From NCBI GenBank assembly GCA_946811185.2, contig OX328105.1:32801394-32865393 (forward strand): 64,000 bases of DNA, given 5' to 3'. Below, piece by piece: positions 32,216 through 43,989 of the stretch. The number at the start of each line of letters is the position of its first letter. The first letter of the stretch is position 1. Source of the DNA: Hippopus hippopus (Eukaryota > Mollusca > Bivalvia > Cardiida > Cardiidae). The translations under genes and the position numbers were made by a program. The notes below the pieces were generated by a model, which ran no database searches, had not been told where the DNA came from, and was given only the letters and a program-made list of their open reading frames with translations.

Positions 32216-32219
32216 CAGT

Positions 32220-32800
32220 TTCCACGACCCTTAATGACAAAGCTTTATGACATAATTGAGGGAAAAAATGAAAATGCTGGTCACCATCATTTCTCCTTTC
32301 CCAACAAAATTACCTACCCTTTCAAAGGTAAATTGGATTTCGACATGTCCAAATTTTTGTCGTTTGGTAAAGACTAGATCTATTAAACAACATTTTTTTT
32401 TTAACACTCGTCCAAACTGAAATCATTTGTTATCATTGTAGCTCTAATGATGGTACTTGTTTTTGAATGAGTATTTGAATGAGTAGAAAACGTTGCGGGA
32501 AAAGGAGAAAATGCCGGTTTCCTTTCTTTTTCTTTTTTTGTTTTCATTCTTCTTTCACGATATGTTTAAAAGCCCACTTCCCCAGGATCTTTAACTCTTT
32601 ACCACAGGACAAAATTTTTACTTCTCAAAACTGAAAGTATCTGCAAACGACAAATTCAACATTGCTCATATGATTGGGATCATCTTTGAAGGGACGGAAA
32701 ACATCGTGGGAAACCGAGAAAATGCTGATTGCTTGTATTTTCTTCTTTTCCCACAATGTTTTCAAAAGCCGTCTTCCGGGATTTTGTGGTAAAAAGTTAA
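32220..32800. mobile_element. Three family A copies in a row
   Basis: Copy 1 plus (32220-32373): AAAATGCTGGTCACCATCAT. Copy 2 minus (32401-32593): GGAAAAGGAGAAAATGCCGG with its right arm replaced by T-rich sequence. Copy 3 minus (32591-32800): TTAACTCTTTACCACAGGAC to GTGGTAAAAAGTTAA, hairpin AAAATGCTGATTGCTTGTAT. Confidence 0.7.
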
Positions 32801-32984
32801 AACCATGGGATCGTTTAATGACGGATTCACATTAAGAGACTTTAGCGAACACTGCAGATCAAAGTATTTTCTCATAGCCTCCGTTGTTTTTAGTGTAATA
32901 TACTCCATTACGAATTGGGTCAACTTGCGTGCGTTGGAGATAAGATTTTGGGACTTCATTTTATGATTGATTGATTATATTTGT

Positions 32985-33180
32985 TTAAAATTATTTCAGT
33001 TATATAGCGACAGCCAGTGCACCTATCCCTGCTCTCATGGAGTTTCTACCATCAGTACCATTGCACAGTATTCTTCCAAAGCCACTGACTTCTTTCCCAC
33101 ATAACCATCGTCGAAACAATTATCAGCAATGAATCCTACGATTCTCGAGTGCAACAAATTTTCTTTATATGGTTGACAAT
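32985..33180 (-). mobile_element. SINE body fragment
   Basis: ATTATTTCAGTTATATAGCG, CAGCCAGTGCACCTATCC and GACTTCTTTCCCACATAACC match other minus-strand SINEs; the head is eroded around ATTCTCGAGTGC. Confidence 0.55.
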
Positions 33181-33229
33181 TCTACATAGTAGTATTAAAA
33201 TTCATTATTGATTTAAAAAGGGTTACAGG

Positions 33230-33790
33230 CCGGACATGAACATAACCGCCAAAGATTTCTCTTTTTAAACGTATTTGACCTTGCTGTGACCTTGACCTTT
33301 GACCCACTGACCTTTTTATTATTTTTTTATTTTGTGCTTAACAATTCTGCAAAGTTATTTTGAAATTGAGACATAAAGAAAAAAGTTATACACCGGACTA
33401 ACCCCCCTCCCAACACCTTTAACCTTGCTGTGACTTTGACCTTTCACCTACGGACATGATAGTTGTGCATAACACATCGTCTTGATGTGATTAATATTTG
33501 TGCAAAGTTACTTTGAAATTGAGTCATAGGGAAAAAAGTTACAGTCCAGACACGAATACTACCCCACAAAACATTTGACCTTGCTGCGACCTTCACCTTT
33601 AATCTACGGACATGACTCTTGCGTATGACACATCGTCTTGATGTGTTTAACATTTGTGCAAAGTTATTCTGAAATTGAGTCATAGCGAAAAATGTTTTGG
33701 CCCGGACTCGAACACGGATTGACGGACAGAGGGACGGACGGAATAGACAAAAACTATACTTTTTTTTGGGGGGGGGGGGCATAAAAAGAA
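33230..33790 (+). mobile_element. Pearl-like element with three ~150-bp units
   Basis: Repeated landmarks are TGACCTTGCTGTGACC (33276, 33419, 33576) and TGTGCAAAGTTA.TTTGAAATTGAG. The 3' part is GGACGGACGGAATAGACAAA, ACTATAC, poly(T), a 12-13-base G run and CATAAAAAG. Non-coding. The layout fits bivalve pearl elements, now regarded as non-autonomous Helitron relatives. Confidence 0.65.
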
Positions 33791-34164
33791 TCAAATAATT
33801 CAGTGCTTTACGGGTTAATATCATCACCCTGTATAGAAATGATTTATACAGGCAAATATTATGATAGATAGGCAAGTCCTTAGTTAGTTCACAACATAGG
33901 ATGAATACTATAAGTTAGTAAAAACATTTTAGACCGTAAGTATTGAGATGTAACGTTATGACTCGCACTGGATAACGACACCTGTCTTTTTCAAGCAACT
34001 GTAATTTCGTGAGAAGAGTGGATTAAAATGAAATTCTGCACACCTATTGCTAAAGAATTTTTGCTCATTATAAGGTACACTCCATGTAAGGATATCGATA
34101 TACAAAAGTTCGTAAAAAAATTCTTAAAACCCTCGTATAATGAAGTCGTTAATGTATTTTTTTT

Positions 34165-34330
34165 TTAACTAGATACCACACAAATCAGAATTTTAACGAC
34201 CCTGACAGAGAAGATTTTTGAAATTATTGTGTTCTACATTATCAAAGACAGAAATAATTATCTGAGCTACATTCTGAAAATGATTTCAATTTATTCCAGT
34301 CCGAAATTTAGTTATTTATTAAAGAGTTAG
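34165..34330 (+). mobile_element. Family A lacking its central hairpin
   Basis: TAACTAGATACCACACAAAT, AACGACCCTGACAGAGAAGA, then TTATTGTG joins directly to TTCTACATTATCAAAGACAG. The ~45-bp hairpin is missing while both flanks are kept. Ends ATTTATTAAAGAGTTAG. Confidence 0.7.
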
Positions 34331-34334
34331 TGTA

Positions 34335-35385
34335 ACGTTAAACCATCTCTTGCAGACTGACAGTCCGTTTTATCTAATCCTGCCTTGTACCTTCAATAAC
34401 GATTGTTTAGCCCATTTATCATAAAGGCTGATTCAAGACATTCCACCATTTTGTACAAATGGTGAAAGGAAAATGTGACGAAAGCGGTATTTTGTTTTAT
34501 GTACAACATAATAATATTAATTTCTATAAGTCTTCTCAGATACTAAGCTCACTACACAAACATACACAAAAAAGTTAATGTTTCTGGAATTTGTCTTGTG
34601 GCAATGAGTTACATTTTCTGAGAGCGGAGTCCGAGGGGTTCAGTGTTAACCAGCGAACAGTGCCAGTTATCCACGGCTCATGGTTTTTTTTTTTCAGAGG
34701 ATGGATAATGGCCATAGCTACATCATAAAGGTCAGCGCGACGCTCTCAAAGCTAAACAGGTTCAGAATGAGCAATCTTACTCTCCGATGACATACTATTG
34801 GAAGTGTAAACAGTAGTCCTGTGTAGCACTAATGAGATGCAATGGTATCACGTGACGTTCTCGAAGGCCTAGTTCGAATATACACGAACGATAACGAAGG
34901 TTGTCTCGATCAATGGCGTCCTTGAAACCGACAGGCTTCTCCATGCATTTTCGCACCCGTATTTCACGGCAACCAACGCAGTAACTGACACGTTCGAGTT
35001 TTCTCCGATCTTATATAATTATGTGTGTTGTGATGGGTAATCCGATATATTTTTGAGTTACAAACGGTGAAAATTACCTATATTTGGACTTTACAGGGGC
35101 TTTAATGCGGTTGTTCCTACGTCCTTACTGCGTTCTGTGTCAACTACATCATTTCTACGTGTTCTTGTACTATGTTTCAAATTTATCCACGTCCGCTTCA
35201 CCATCAAGATGTATTACGTCCTTACCGGTTTCTACTGCGCTCCTTCCGTGTGGTACAAGTGCATACTGCGTTCGACTAGTATTATTACACTAACATTGAG
35301 GGTAATTTGTGTAGTGTGATAGGGCTTTTAGATGGCAATTCAATTCGTGATTCTGAACTAAGGTTTTTTGTAAAAAAGAGACATT
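34335..35385. other. Unassigned unique sequence
   Basis: Locally less AT-rich around 34620-35290, where TACGTCC-type words recur (35118, 35215). No frame longer than ~70 codons and no domain. Nothing can be called. Confidence 0.4.
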
Positions 35386-35389
35386 CCCC

Positions 35390-35490
35390 TTTGCTAAAGA
35401 AAAACATTTCAGTAGATAGCAAAGATTCAGATCAGACTGCTTGGAACGTGCAGTCTAATATTCCATCTACACTTTCTGGTTAGCTATGAT
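35390..35490. mobile_element. Family B hairpin
   Basis: CAAAGATTCAGATCAGACTG / CGTGCAGTCTAATATTCCAT with outer AGTAGATAGC and CTACACTTTCTGG. Confidence 0.6.
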
Positions 35491-35597
35491 ATGTATGCTG
35501 TATCTGCCAAGACATTAATTTTCTTACTTTTAGATTCGTGGATATCTTAATAATATTTTCCTATTCATCTACGTGTGTCCATTTTGCCAGCGAGCCT

Positions 35598-35812
35598 TTC
35601 ACCAAATAAGCAGGTGCTTTTTACGACCCTTGTTGGAAAATTTAATTATTTCATTTGGAAATACCGTGAAGAAAGAAAAAGAAAAAAAAAAAAAATTCTT
35701 GATAGCCAGCTTTTTCTCCTTTCTTTTCACAGTATCTTCTATTCTCTCTAATACATGAATCTCAACATTTGTACTACAACTAATTCGTCGTCTGCAATTA
35801 CTTTAAATATGA
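35598..35812 (+). mobile_element. Family A MITE, hairpin with poly(A)
   Basis: TTCACCAAATAAGCAGG, TTTACGACCCTTG, hairpin arm replaced by GAAAAAGAAAAAAAAAAAAA, then GATAGCCAGCTTTTTCTCC and TTCGTCGTCTGCAATTACTT. Confidence 0.6.
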
Positions 35813-36029
35813 AGTAAAAAAAAACAACATAATATCGCCCGGTGAAAGATGCAGGATTTAGAGGTAAACATAGGTCGACAAAGGTCAACAGAGGAGAAAA
35901 CGATACCATGGTGAATGCATACGAATGATTCTATTCAACATGGTTTTCTATAAACAGCAGCTTAACGCCTCAACGTGCAAAATAAATGAACCAGCTTTTT
36001 TCGCTTAGTAGAAAAGGACAAAAGACAGA

Positions 36030-36165
36030 ATTTTAAATTACTGCTAAGAATATCTAACAACACGTCGGACAGTGATCTGCATGTCAGACTGCACGCTCTG
36101 TGCGGTCTGATCTTGATCTATACTGTTTGCAAATGTAACGTTAGCAAAGGGGTTTACATCACAAC
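36030..36165. mobile_element. Family B MITE
   Basis: CGGACAGTGATCTGCATGTC, AGACTGCACGCTCTGTGCGG, TCTGATCTTGATCTATACTG; ends near GCAAAGGGGTTTA. Confidence 0.7.
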
Positions 36166-36367
36166 TAATTAACAAGGTGAAATGTTCAACGTTCTGTCAC
36201 CGGTCACTGGCATGCCAATCAAGATATTCTAAAACTGCTACAGAACAGAGAATAGAAGGTAAACCGGAACAAGAAAAGCAGGAAATATATATCTATAAAA
36301 AATAGATTTACATTGTATAGGATAAAATATATTGTGAGGACTTTGCATGGTAGAACATTCCACAGAT

Positions 36368-36447
36368 CTATCCGTCAGTTCGTCTGTCAGTCCGTCCGCC
36401 CGTCCGTCCATCTATCCATCCATCCATCCACCGACCCACCCACCCAC

Positions 36448-36494
<47 letters not shown>

Positions 36495-36511
36495 CCTATC
36501 TATCTATCTAT
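36368..36511. repeat. Compound CCGT/CATC/CCAC/CTAT microsatellite
   Basis: CCGTCCGCCCGTCCGTCCAT moves into CATC and CCAC units and then about 16 CTAT units. The open frame over it is artefactual. Confidence 0.97.
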
Positions 36512-36514
36512 TAA

Positions 36515-37110
36515 GCTTGCTTTGAACAAATCATGGTCATTTAACTGCTGACGCCATTTAAAATGAATCTGTAAAATAAGATGGATTAACAAAATCCACT
36601 TTTGTTGATTTATTGTGAAAAATATTGCGACAAAACTTAAAGATATCGACATAAGGTATTTTCCTGCTAATGCAATGTATTTAGAAATACGTAAAACTAT
36701 AGGAGAAGCTTATGTATACATCTAAGTATTGCAAAAAAAATTAAAAAAAAAAAAAGGATGATCTATAATCAATTTCAAATTCTTATTACATAGGAGAGGA
36801 GTCAATGGAAATATTTGATACTCGTATCCCACATGAGATTTTTTTTCCTTCCTTTTTTTTCTATCTTTAAACGACATCTCTTTTTCTTCACGATTTCTGT
36901 CCGTGCGTAGGGACACTTAATTAAAGCGATAACATCGGTGCGATAAAAGGTTCCTACTCTTCAAAAGAAAGTAGTTCCATCCATTACGTCAACGGCGAAT
37001 TTATACAACTCCAGGACATTTGTAAAATGATATATAGCTTCGAAACATGTACAAGATTTATTTGAACGATTCGCTTTGCAGTACAGTCCGACCTGCTTTT
37101 ACTATTTGTT
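36515..37110. other. No recognisable feature
   Basis: AT-rich with A and T homopolymers; nothing supported. Confidence 0.5.
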
Positions 37111-37111
37111 T

Positions 37112-37357
37112 TTTTGTGCTGGAGTTTTACGCCGTACTTGCAGCTTTGGGAATATCAAGGCGGTCAGTGCACCTATGCATGTGATTCCTGGCTTTCTCAC
37201 ACCAGTACTAAAACATCTTTCTTTCCAAGTCTCTGACATGCATAAGAGGTGAGAGACGAAAAATTGCCGGAAAGAAAGTTTGCCTCAACTGGGTACCGAA
37301 CTCGCAACCACCAGGTCTCGAGTTGGATACGCCGACCACTAGGCTACCCGGCCGGGA
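37112..37357 (-). mobile_element. tRNA-derived SINE, full length
   Basis: Minus strand head CCGGCCGGGTAGCCTAGTGG (A box), GGTTGCGAGTTCGGTACCC (B box), body CTTTCTTTCCGGCAATTTTT, GAAAGATGTTTTAGTACTGG, and GGTGCACTGACCGCC toward a TTACGGCG tail on the complement. Same family as 61960-62206. Confidence 0.75.
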
Positions 37358-37360
37358 GCT

Positions 37361-38030
37361 TTAACTCTTTACCAAACGAAAAAAAATTAGACCTGCCTGA
37401 ATTTAAGTATTTGCAGACAACAAAATAAAAAGTGACTTAAAATTGAAACTTGTTTTTGGAAGGAAAGAAAAAATCTTGGAAAAGGAAAAAAATGCTGGTC
37501 ACCAGCAATTTTTGTTTGTTTGTTTGTTTGTTTCACTGTTTTCCTTTTTCCCCTCAATGTGTTCCAAGGCCTTCATTTCAGGATCGTTTAAACTTGGGCT
37601 TGTGTGGTAAAGGGTTAAGCAAGCACCTAAGAGATACATAATGTGTGTTGTTTAACCTTCTACAACACAATCCCGAGCTTTTAACGATATAAAAGAAGGA
37701 GATTTCGGAAAGCATTTTCTCCATTTCCCAGTACGTTTACCACAGTTGGAAAATACAAATTTCATGTTTTGGGCAATTCTTGAATTGTCTGGTGCACATG
37801 CTTTCATTTTGGACAAAGCTTCGATTTTTCCGTCTTCTAAATCCCATACATTCCCGAATTTTAACGACCCTGGGGAAGAACGGTTTTGAAAACATTATGG
37901 GGAAAGGAGAATACGCTTGTAACCAGCATTTTCTCCTTTTTTGTATATTTTTTTCTACTCTTTTACAGAGCATTCCATCATTTCAGCCATTTTTTATTTG
38001 TCTAGAAGAGGTACAATTCGACAAGTTTGC
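37361..38030. mobile_element. Three family A copies, one with (TTTG)n
   Basis: 37361-37618 (minus): TTAACTCTTTACCAAACG to TGTGTGGTAAAGGGTTAA, with (TTTG)5-6 at 37509-37533 in the hairpin arm. About 37652-37840 (plus): ACAACACAATCCCGAGC. About 37842-38030 (plus): AACGACCCTGGGGAAGAACG and GGAGAATACGCTTGTAACCA. Confidence 0.7.
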
Positions 38031-38961
38031 TCTCTGAGGGAACTCAATCTATGCTTGGTTACTGAAATGTTAGCCACAAAGACAGGTTTTTTTTTTCTGT
38101 ATTTCAGTCATATTAATGATGTTGACAGCTCAAGAATTTCTGTCTGTCCTACGTTACACTATCGCTCGGATAGGGCTCAACAGAGCTGCACCGCCCGAGG
38201 ACTCTGCCATGGGACGGGAGCTGATACCGCAAATCGATTTCTCAGTTCCTGATAAAACAACATAAATCAGCATGACATGACATGACCTAACATAACATAA
38301 CGTCGAGTAACATGGTGTTAGAAGAAAACTATTTTGTCGCAAAAAAAGGAGATAAATGAAAACCTAGTTCACATACATGCGTGCAAACACCTACACAAAC
38401 ACGCACACACAGGTTACTGGTACAGGAAAAGAAGTCTAAATCTCAATTTGGGACAAAACTACAGCTAAGATCGAGTCCTTGGTGACAATAGTAAAACTGC
38501 AAAACTAATTTTCAAGAGAAATAAACCATAAGGATATAAGGATTTCAACTTATTACTGTAAAACTACAAATTTAATAGTAGTGATTGGACACCTCTTAGG
38601 TAGTACTTGGAAAATTCGGATTTTAAGCTTAAGAGGGTTTCAGGTTTGAATACATGGTGGGGAAAGGGTTGACAGCCTCTATCATGCACTTGCCCTCTCC
38701 AAACAAAGAATATCACTCTTAGGCTAATAAAAGAAATGTTTACATGAGGTGGTTTACGGTAGATCCACCAAATTCAATACCTTAACCACTGGTTAGATCC
38801 ATACTAGGTATTTGACGATAAAGTTTTTACTTCAGGAGCATATTTTTTGACCCCAGATAATTGTAAATGAGGGAACATATGGTATGATCACAGAGTTCAG
38901 AATGATCTACTTTTATGTATACATAACCGCCTTCAGGCGACTTTTGTCGTCTTGTCAAGTC
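38031..38961. other. No recognisable feature
   Basis: Unique AT-rich sequence with a degenerate ACATGACATGACCTAACATA stretch near 38275; no gene called. Confidence 0.45.
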
Positions 38962-39004
38962 TGACTGATTGATTGATTGATTGATTGATCGATTGATTGA
39001 TTGA
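38962..39004. repeat. (GATT)n microsatellite
   Basis: About ten GATT units with one GATC. Confidence 0.95.
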
Positions 39005-39503
39005 AGTCCTGCTTTGAATACATTGACCTCGAACATATCTCATTATCCTCGCAAAAAAAAGGCAAGACTGAAAAGAAATCAAGATTTATTCACACGTTTC
39101 TCACACTCAGTTAGTATTTAATAAAAGGTCGGAGTCAATTTAAAACCTTTTAATTTTTCAGGCTCTGCAAATGTTTGATTAAACGTGACAATATTTCAAG
39201 AGGACTGAATAGGCAATCAATGGTTCTTTTATTTACAAAGCTAAGCAGAATAATATGAATACAACTTTAGGCTTGAACTACGAGATAAAGAATCAATAGT
39301 GGCTTTATGAATTTGTATAATTTGTGTAAATACCTCTGTATTTTACTAAATCTGTACCATTCAAAAGTTACAAGGCACATTAGGTTTATTTTCATATACA
39401 TGCATTCAGCGATATTGTTCCAAGGTATATTCATTAAGAAGTTTGCAGTGCACAAAGTCGAAACGTGGCATGCCAACGTATATGGAGTCATTTCCCCTTC
39501 TGC

Positions 39504-39536
<33 letters not shown>

Positions 39537-40238
39537 TAGTTCAAAAGCAATCACTGTTACCGGGAGACGTCGGTTCATTTCGTGCGAAAAACGCTCTGTG
39601 GGCAAAAGATCTAGCGATACATCAGACTAAGGAAGATGATATTTTGAAGTCAGAAATTCATTTTGACATGAGTGACATGAGGGTAAGCGTTGTCTTGCTG
39701 GAACGTGATGTTATGGCCGCGTGTATGAAGAAGCGGTAAAACTTATAATTTTCACCATGGTTATGTACTGCCCTGAAACTACCGTGCACGTTGTACAGGA
39801 AAAGGGGGTGCCGTGATTTGCAGTTATTCCTTCCTAAACATCACACTGCCTCCGCCAAAAGGCGTGCGTTGAAAGACACATGTGTCTGGATATCGTTCAC
39901 TGGTATGTCGAAAGACACAATGTCGGCCATTACTACTGTCAAAATGTTTCCCTTACGGAAGCAGGATTACAATTTATTTCTGCCTGTGTAGTTCGGATAT
40001 ATTCGTTTAAAATGGTCGACTGGTTAACCCGATCGTTGACCAATACAGCGATTCCCGAGATTGGGTCGAAAGCCGATCGCCTTATTTTCGGAATCTTAAA
40101 ATGATCGAAGATCCGAAAGAGAAATACGCACGTGTTTCATCTCTTTAGTTTTTATTATTCAAGTAAACAATGAAGCAAAGTCAGGAAATGGTGACCATGT
40201 TTTGTTTTGTACCAGTACTAAACATGGCTATACAATTT
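39005..40238. other. Unassigned; a weak exon-like segment at most
   Basis: The frame at 39540-39682 (ending HFDMSDMR just before GTAAGC, a good splice-donor match) and CACGTTGTACAG near 39797 could mark exons. The protein is not recognised and a convincing acceptor is lacking. I do not call a gene. Confidence 0.2.
39504..39536. repeat. (CA)n microsatellite
   Basis: About 16 CA units with one GC step. Confidence 0.97.
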
Positions 40239-42002
40239 AAACAAGAGCGGCAAATTGTCGCAAGATAGGCCCGTCCCACCGCCAGTTGTCGAGGGGGGAT
40301 AATAATCGTAAGGGCGGGTAGAGGAAAATGGTAGTGCAGCAGAAATCATGTAAGTGATTGAAATAGGCATGAATGTCTCCTCTAATGTTAAGGAAACATG
40401 TATGTAAAGTTTCAGGTCATTCCAACATGAAAAGACAAAGTGATATTGTAGAGAAGCATGAAAAGCTGTAAAAAAAAAAAATAATAAATAGGGAATAATT
40501 CCAAAAGGGCATTAGGTAAGGTTACGGCTCCAGTGCACTGCAATTTTCGTAACTGCAACAAACATGTTTACCAAGTCTCAAGTCAATTTGACTTGAGGTG
40601 ACAAAGTTCCGTTCCGGACAAGCAAGAAATACTGTAAAAATGTAGAACAAAGTGGAATTACTCAAAATCTGCGCTAGGTAGAGTTATTGTTCTTGCGCAC
40701 TGTACTCCGTAATATTGCAACAAACATGCATACCACGTTTGAAGTCATTCTGACTTGAGATGACAGTTATATTCCGGACAAGCACTAAATGCTGTAAAAA
40801 TGACGATCAATGGGAAATAACTCAAAGACAGCATGAGGTAGAGTTACAATTCTTGCACACTGCACTTCCAAATATTGCAACAAATAAGCATACCATATTT
40901 CAAGTCCTTCCTACTTAAGATGACAAAGTTATGCTCCGGACAAGCAAGAAATGCTATAAAAATGAAGATCTAAGGGGGAATAACTCTAAATTCTTGCTAG
41001 GAAGAGTTATGGTTCTTGTGCACTGCACTCCGTAATTTTCAACAATCATGCATACCAAATTTGAAGATGTTCAGACTACAGATGACAAAGTTATATTCTG
41101 GACAAAGAGAAAATGCTGTAAAAATGACGACCAAAGGGAAATAACTCAAAGACAGCACGAGATAGAGTTATGGTTCTTTCGCACTGCACTCTGTACTATT
41201 GCACCAAACACAAATGCCAAGTTTCAAGTCAATCAGACTGGAGATGACAAAGTTAAGCTCCGGACAAAGAACTGGACTGTAAAAATGAAGATCAAAGTGG
41301 AATTACTCAAAATCTGCGCTAGGTAGAGTTATTGTTCTTGCGCACTGTACTCCGTAATATTGCAACAAACATGTATACCAACTTTGAAGTCATTCTGACT
41401 TGAGATGACAAAGTTATATTCCGGACAAGCACTAAATGTTGTAAAAATGACGATCAAAAGGAAATAACTCAAAGACAGCACGAGGTAGAGTTACAATTCT
41501 TGCGCACTGCACTTCCAAATATTGCAACAAATAAGCATACCATATTATAAGTCATTCCTACTTAAGATGACAAAGTTATGCTCCGGACAAGCAAGAAATG
41601 CTATAAAAATGAAGATCTAAGGGGGAATAACACTAAATTCTTACAAGGAAGAGCTATGGTTCTTGTGCACTGCACTCTGTAATTTTTTAACAATCATGCA
41701 TACCAAATTTGAAGATGTTCAGACTAGAGATGACAAAGTTATGCTCCGGACAAGCAGAAAATGCTGTAAAAATGACGATCAAAGGGAAATAACTCAAAGA
41801 CAGCATGAGGTATAGTTATGGTTCTTCCGCACCGCACTCCGTATTATTGCAACAAACACAAATGCCAAGTTTCAAGTCAATTGGACTGGAGATGTCAAAG
41901 TTATGCTCCGGACAAAGAACTGGACGCCGACCGCCCGCCCGCCCGGACGCCATGGGTGATCCCATAATACGTCCCGTCTTCGATGGGCGTATAAAAAGGA
42001 AG
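40239..42002 (+). mobile_element. Pearl-like element with nine ~161-bp units
   Basis: Starts AAACAAGAGCGGCAAATTG. Each unit has TGTAAAAATGA.GATCAA, GGGAATAACTC, GTTCTTGCGCACTGCACTCC, TTGCAACAAACATGCATACC and GACAAAGTTATGCTCCGGAC. Units start near 40453, 40632, 40792, 40953, 41115, 41277, 41440, 41603 and 41764. The 3' end is CCGACCGCCCGCCCGCCCGG, CCATGGGTGATCCCAT and a CCCGTCTTCGATGGG hairpin followed by CGTATAAAAA. Non-coding; probably Helitron-related. Confidence 0.8.
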
Positions 42003-42574
42003 AAACCTGAACAGTTATAAACAACATTCAAGTATTTTCCTTAGTGAGTCCTTTAGAAAACCAGCGGCAATAAAACCATTGAAATTATAGAAGACAACAG
42101 TTGTGCCCTATCGAGTTTCGCAATCATTCCCGTTCGTTATTAGTATTTCTTGCCATTAAATGCATTTTATGATTTTGTTTTTACTCCACTAACACGAAAC
42201 AGCTATTTCAAAATGATATTTTTGAGAAAACGCTATCATATTTCTTAAAGGAAAAACTGACCAACTCTTTGCGAGAAGACAAAATAGTAGGCATGTCCAA
42301 TCTAAAAATATTTTCAGACGCCAAATTAAATGTGACACAAAGGATGCAACTCGCTTTAAAAAGCCATACATATTTTTGACCGGTTAGATAGGTTTATAAC
42401 GTGCATTGTATCTTCATGGTAGAAACCTTTAGTTACTCTCAACAATCATGAATTTGAAAAACAAATATGATGATGATACTATTTACAAGTTTTCATTGAT
42501 CTTTGTCCTGCTGATCTTATATTGTAAAGCCTTATACATACTTCTAAACAAGTTTTTAAGAAAATTTCCTGCAA

Positions 42575-42890
42575 ATTGTAAACAGAATAATGCGACTTCG
42601 AGATTCTTACGCTGGAAAATAATCTCATGGTACAGGGCAGTGAAGATCCAAGATCAGACTGCACGTTCCGTTCAGTCTGATCTTGAAATACGCTGTCTGC
42701 AAACGTTCACTTAGCTGCGCATAGCAGCTAAAGGGTTTGCCACCACCGCCACCAAAAATGAATTGATGATTAAATGGGATTATATGATTAATATTACAAG
42801 GAAATCTGATGGTGCTGATTATGATCAGACTGCATTTATGCAACATGATCTTGGTTTACACTCTCCACAGATGGGTTGAATCTAGCTTAT
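42575..42890. mobile_element. Two family B copies
   Basis: First (42575-42740): GATCCAAGATCAGACTGCAC / TTCAGTCTGATCTTGAAATA, end GCGCATAGCAGCTAAAGGG. Second (42735-42890): weaker, TTATGATCAGACTGCATT / ATGATCTTGGTTTACACTC. Confidence 0.6.
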
Positions 42891-42959
42891 GTCAAAATAA
42901 AGTTTATAAATGGATTCAACGTGACAAATATTTACCATTATTCCTTGGACGAAATTATT

Positions 42960-43105
42960 TTTATCACCTTGAAGAAGAGGATTTTTGAAAACATTGCTGC
43001 GAAAGTTTAAAATGCATTTCAAAGACCAATCCCATCATTTGAGCCGAATGTAATATGTTGTCAAAAAAGACTTGCAAAATGCTTAACTCTAAAATTGTGT
43101 GGTGC
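42960..43105 (+). mobile_element. Family A fragment
   Basis: AAGAAGAGGATTTTTGAAAA, AACATTGCTGCGAAAG, a much reduced hairpin and TTTGAGCCGAATGTAATATG. Confidence 0.5.
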
Positions 43106-43384
43106 GAAGAAATAAGTCGCCTTGGCAATATTTGAAAAAAAAAAAACATACACACACGAAGTTTTGGAAATAGACACCATATATTTTAATGATAGAAAAT
43201 AAAAATATATGTTTTTCTTTGCATTGTTAATGATATTCCATATGGCTTTCCGTTGCCTAGTAACAACAGCAAATTGATAGCGTCTCTTCCTCTTATTAAA
43301 ACTTATGTCTGTTTCAGACTCGTACATAAATTGTGTCTGCTTCCTTTAAATTTATTCAGAACCAAAGCGTTCTTTCACCATCTT

Positions 43385-43590
43385 TTAACCTATACCACAA
43401 GACAAAATTTTTAGACTTATCCAAACCCAAAGCATTTGCAGATGTCAAAGAAACAGTGGATCAATAAGTGGAAGTTGACTTTGATAGGTTGGAAAACATT
43501 GCGGGAAAAGGAGAAAATGCTGGTTACCAACATTGTTTTCATTTCCCTCCTTTCACAAGGTCGTTAAAACTCAGGACTGTGGTAAAGACT
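43385..43590 (-). mobile_element. Family A MITE, reversed
   Basis: TTAACCTATACCACAAGACA, AGACTTATCCAAACCCAAAG, hairpin GGAGAAAATGCTGGTTACCA with an eroded right arm, GGACTGTGGTAAAGAC. Confidence 0.75.
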
Positions 43591-43846
43591 GAATCCCCAA
43601 GCTGTTAAATGCTTCTCAATGTTTATTCTAACATGACACGTGAATTCGACTCTATAAACACAGTGCAACGAAAGCGTGGTAAAATCTACATTATTCTATG
43701 TAGGGTGACGTCATCCTAAATAGAGAGACGTCATTCTGTATAAAGTAAGTAAGTAAATTATTCAATGGAATATAATCTGCATCCGCGTTTTTACTCTAAG
43801 TATGAACTTATTTTCCTTTGATTAAGAGTTGGTCATGTTAGAATCG

Positions 43847-43973
43847 AAATAATCTTCTTTCTATCGTGGTTTATCGTTCAATAAACCACGATCGCCCTAG
43901 TGGATTATTTATTGTGCCTCATAACTCACAACTGTGGTTTATTGAACGATAAACCACGATAGAAAGATTATTT
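43847..43973. mobile_element. Palindromic MITE with self-complementary ends
   Basis: Arms AAATAATCTTCTTTCTATCG and CGATAGAAAGATTATTT. Each arm contains GTGGTTTATCGTTCAATAAACCAC (24 bp), itself a near-perfect palindrome. The ~35-bp spacer is ATCGCCCTAGTGG onward. Confidence 0.85.
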
Positions 43974-43989
43974 CTTAATTAAACGCGGC

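Noticed and set aside
33444..33875. 143-codon minus-strand open frame
   Set aside because: It runs through the tandem units of a pearl-like element; the internal repeats in its protein reflect the DNA repeat.
36368..36511. Repetitive protein frame rich in Ser/Tyr/Leu
   Set aside because: It is the translation of a tetranucleotide microsatellite.
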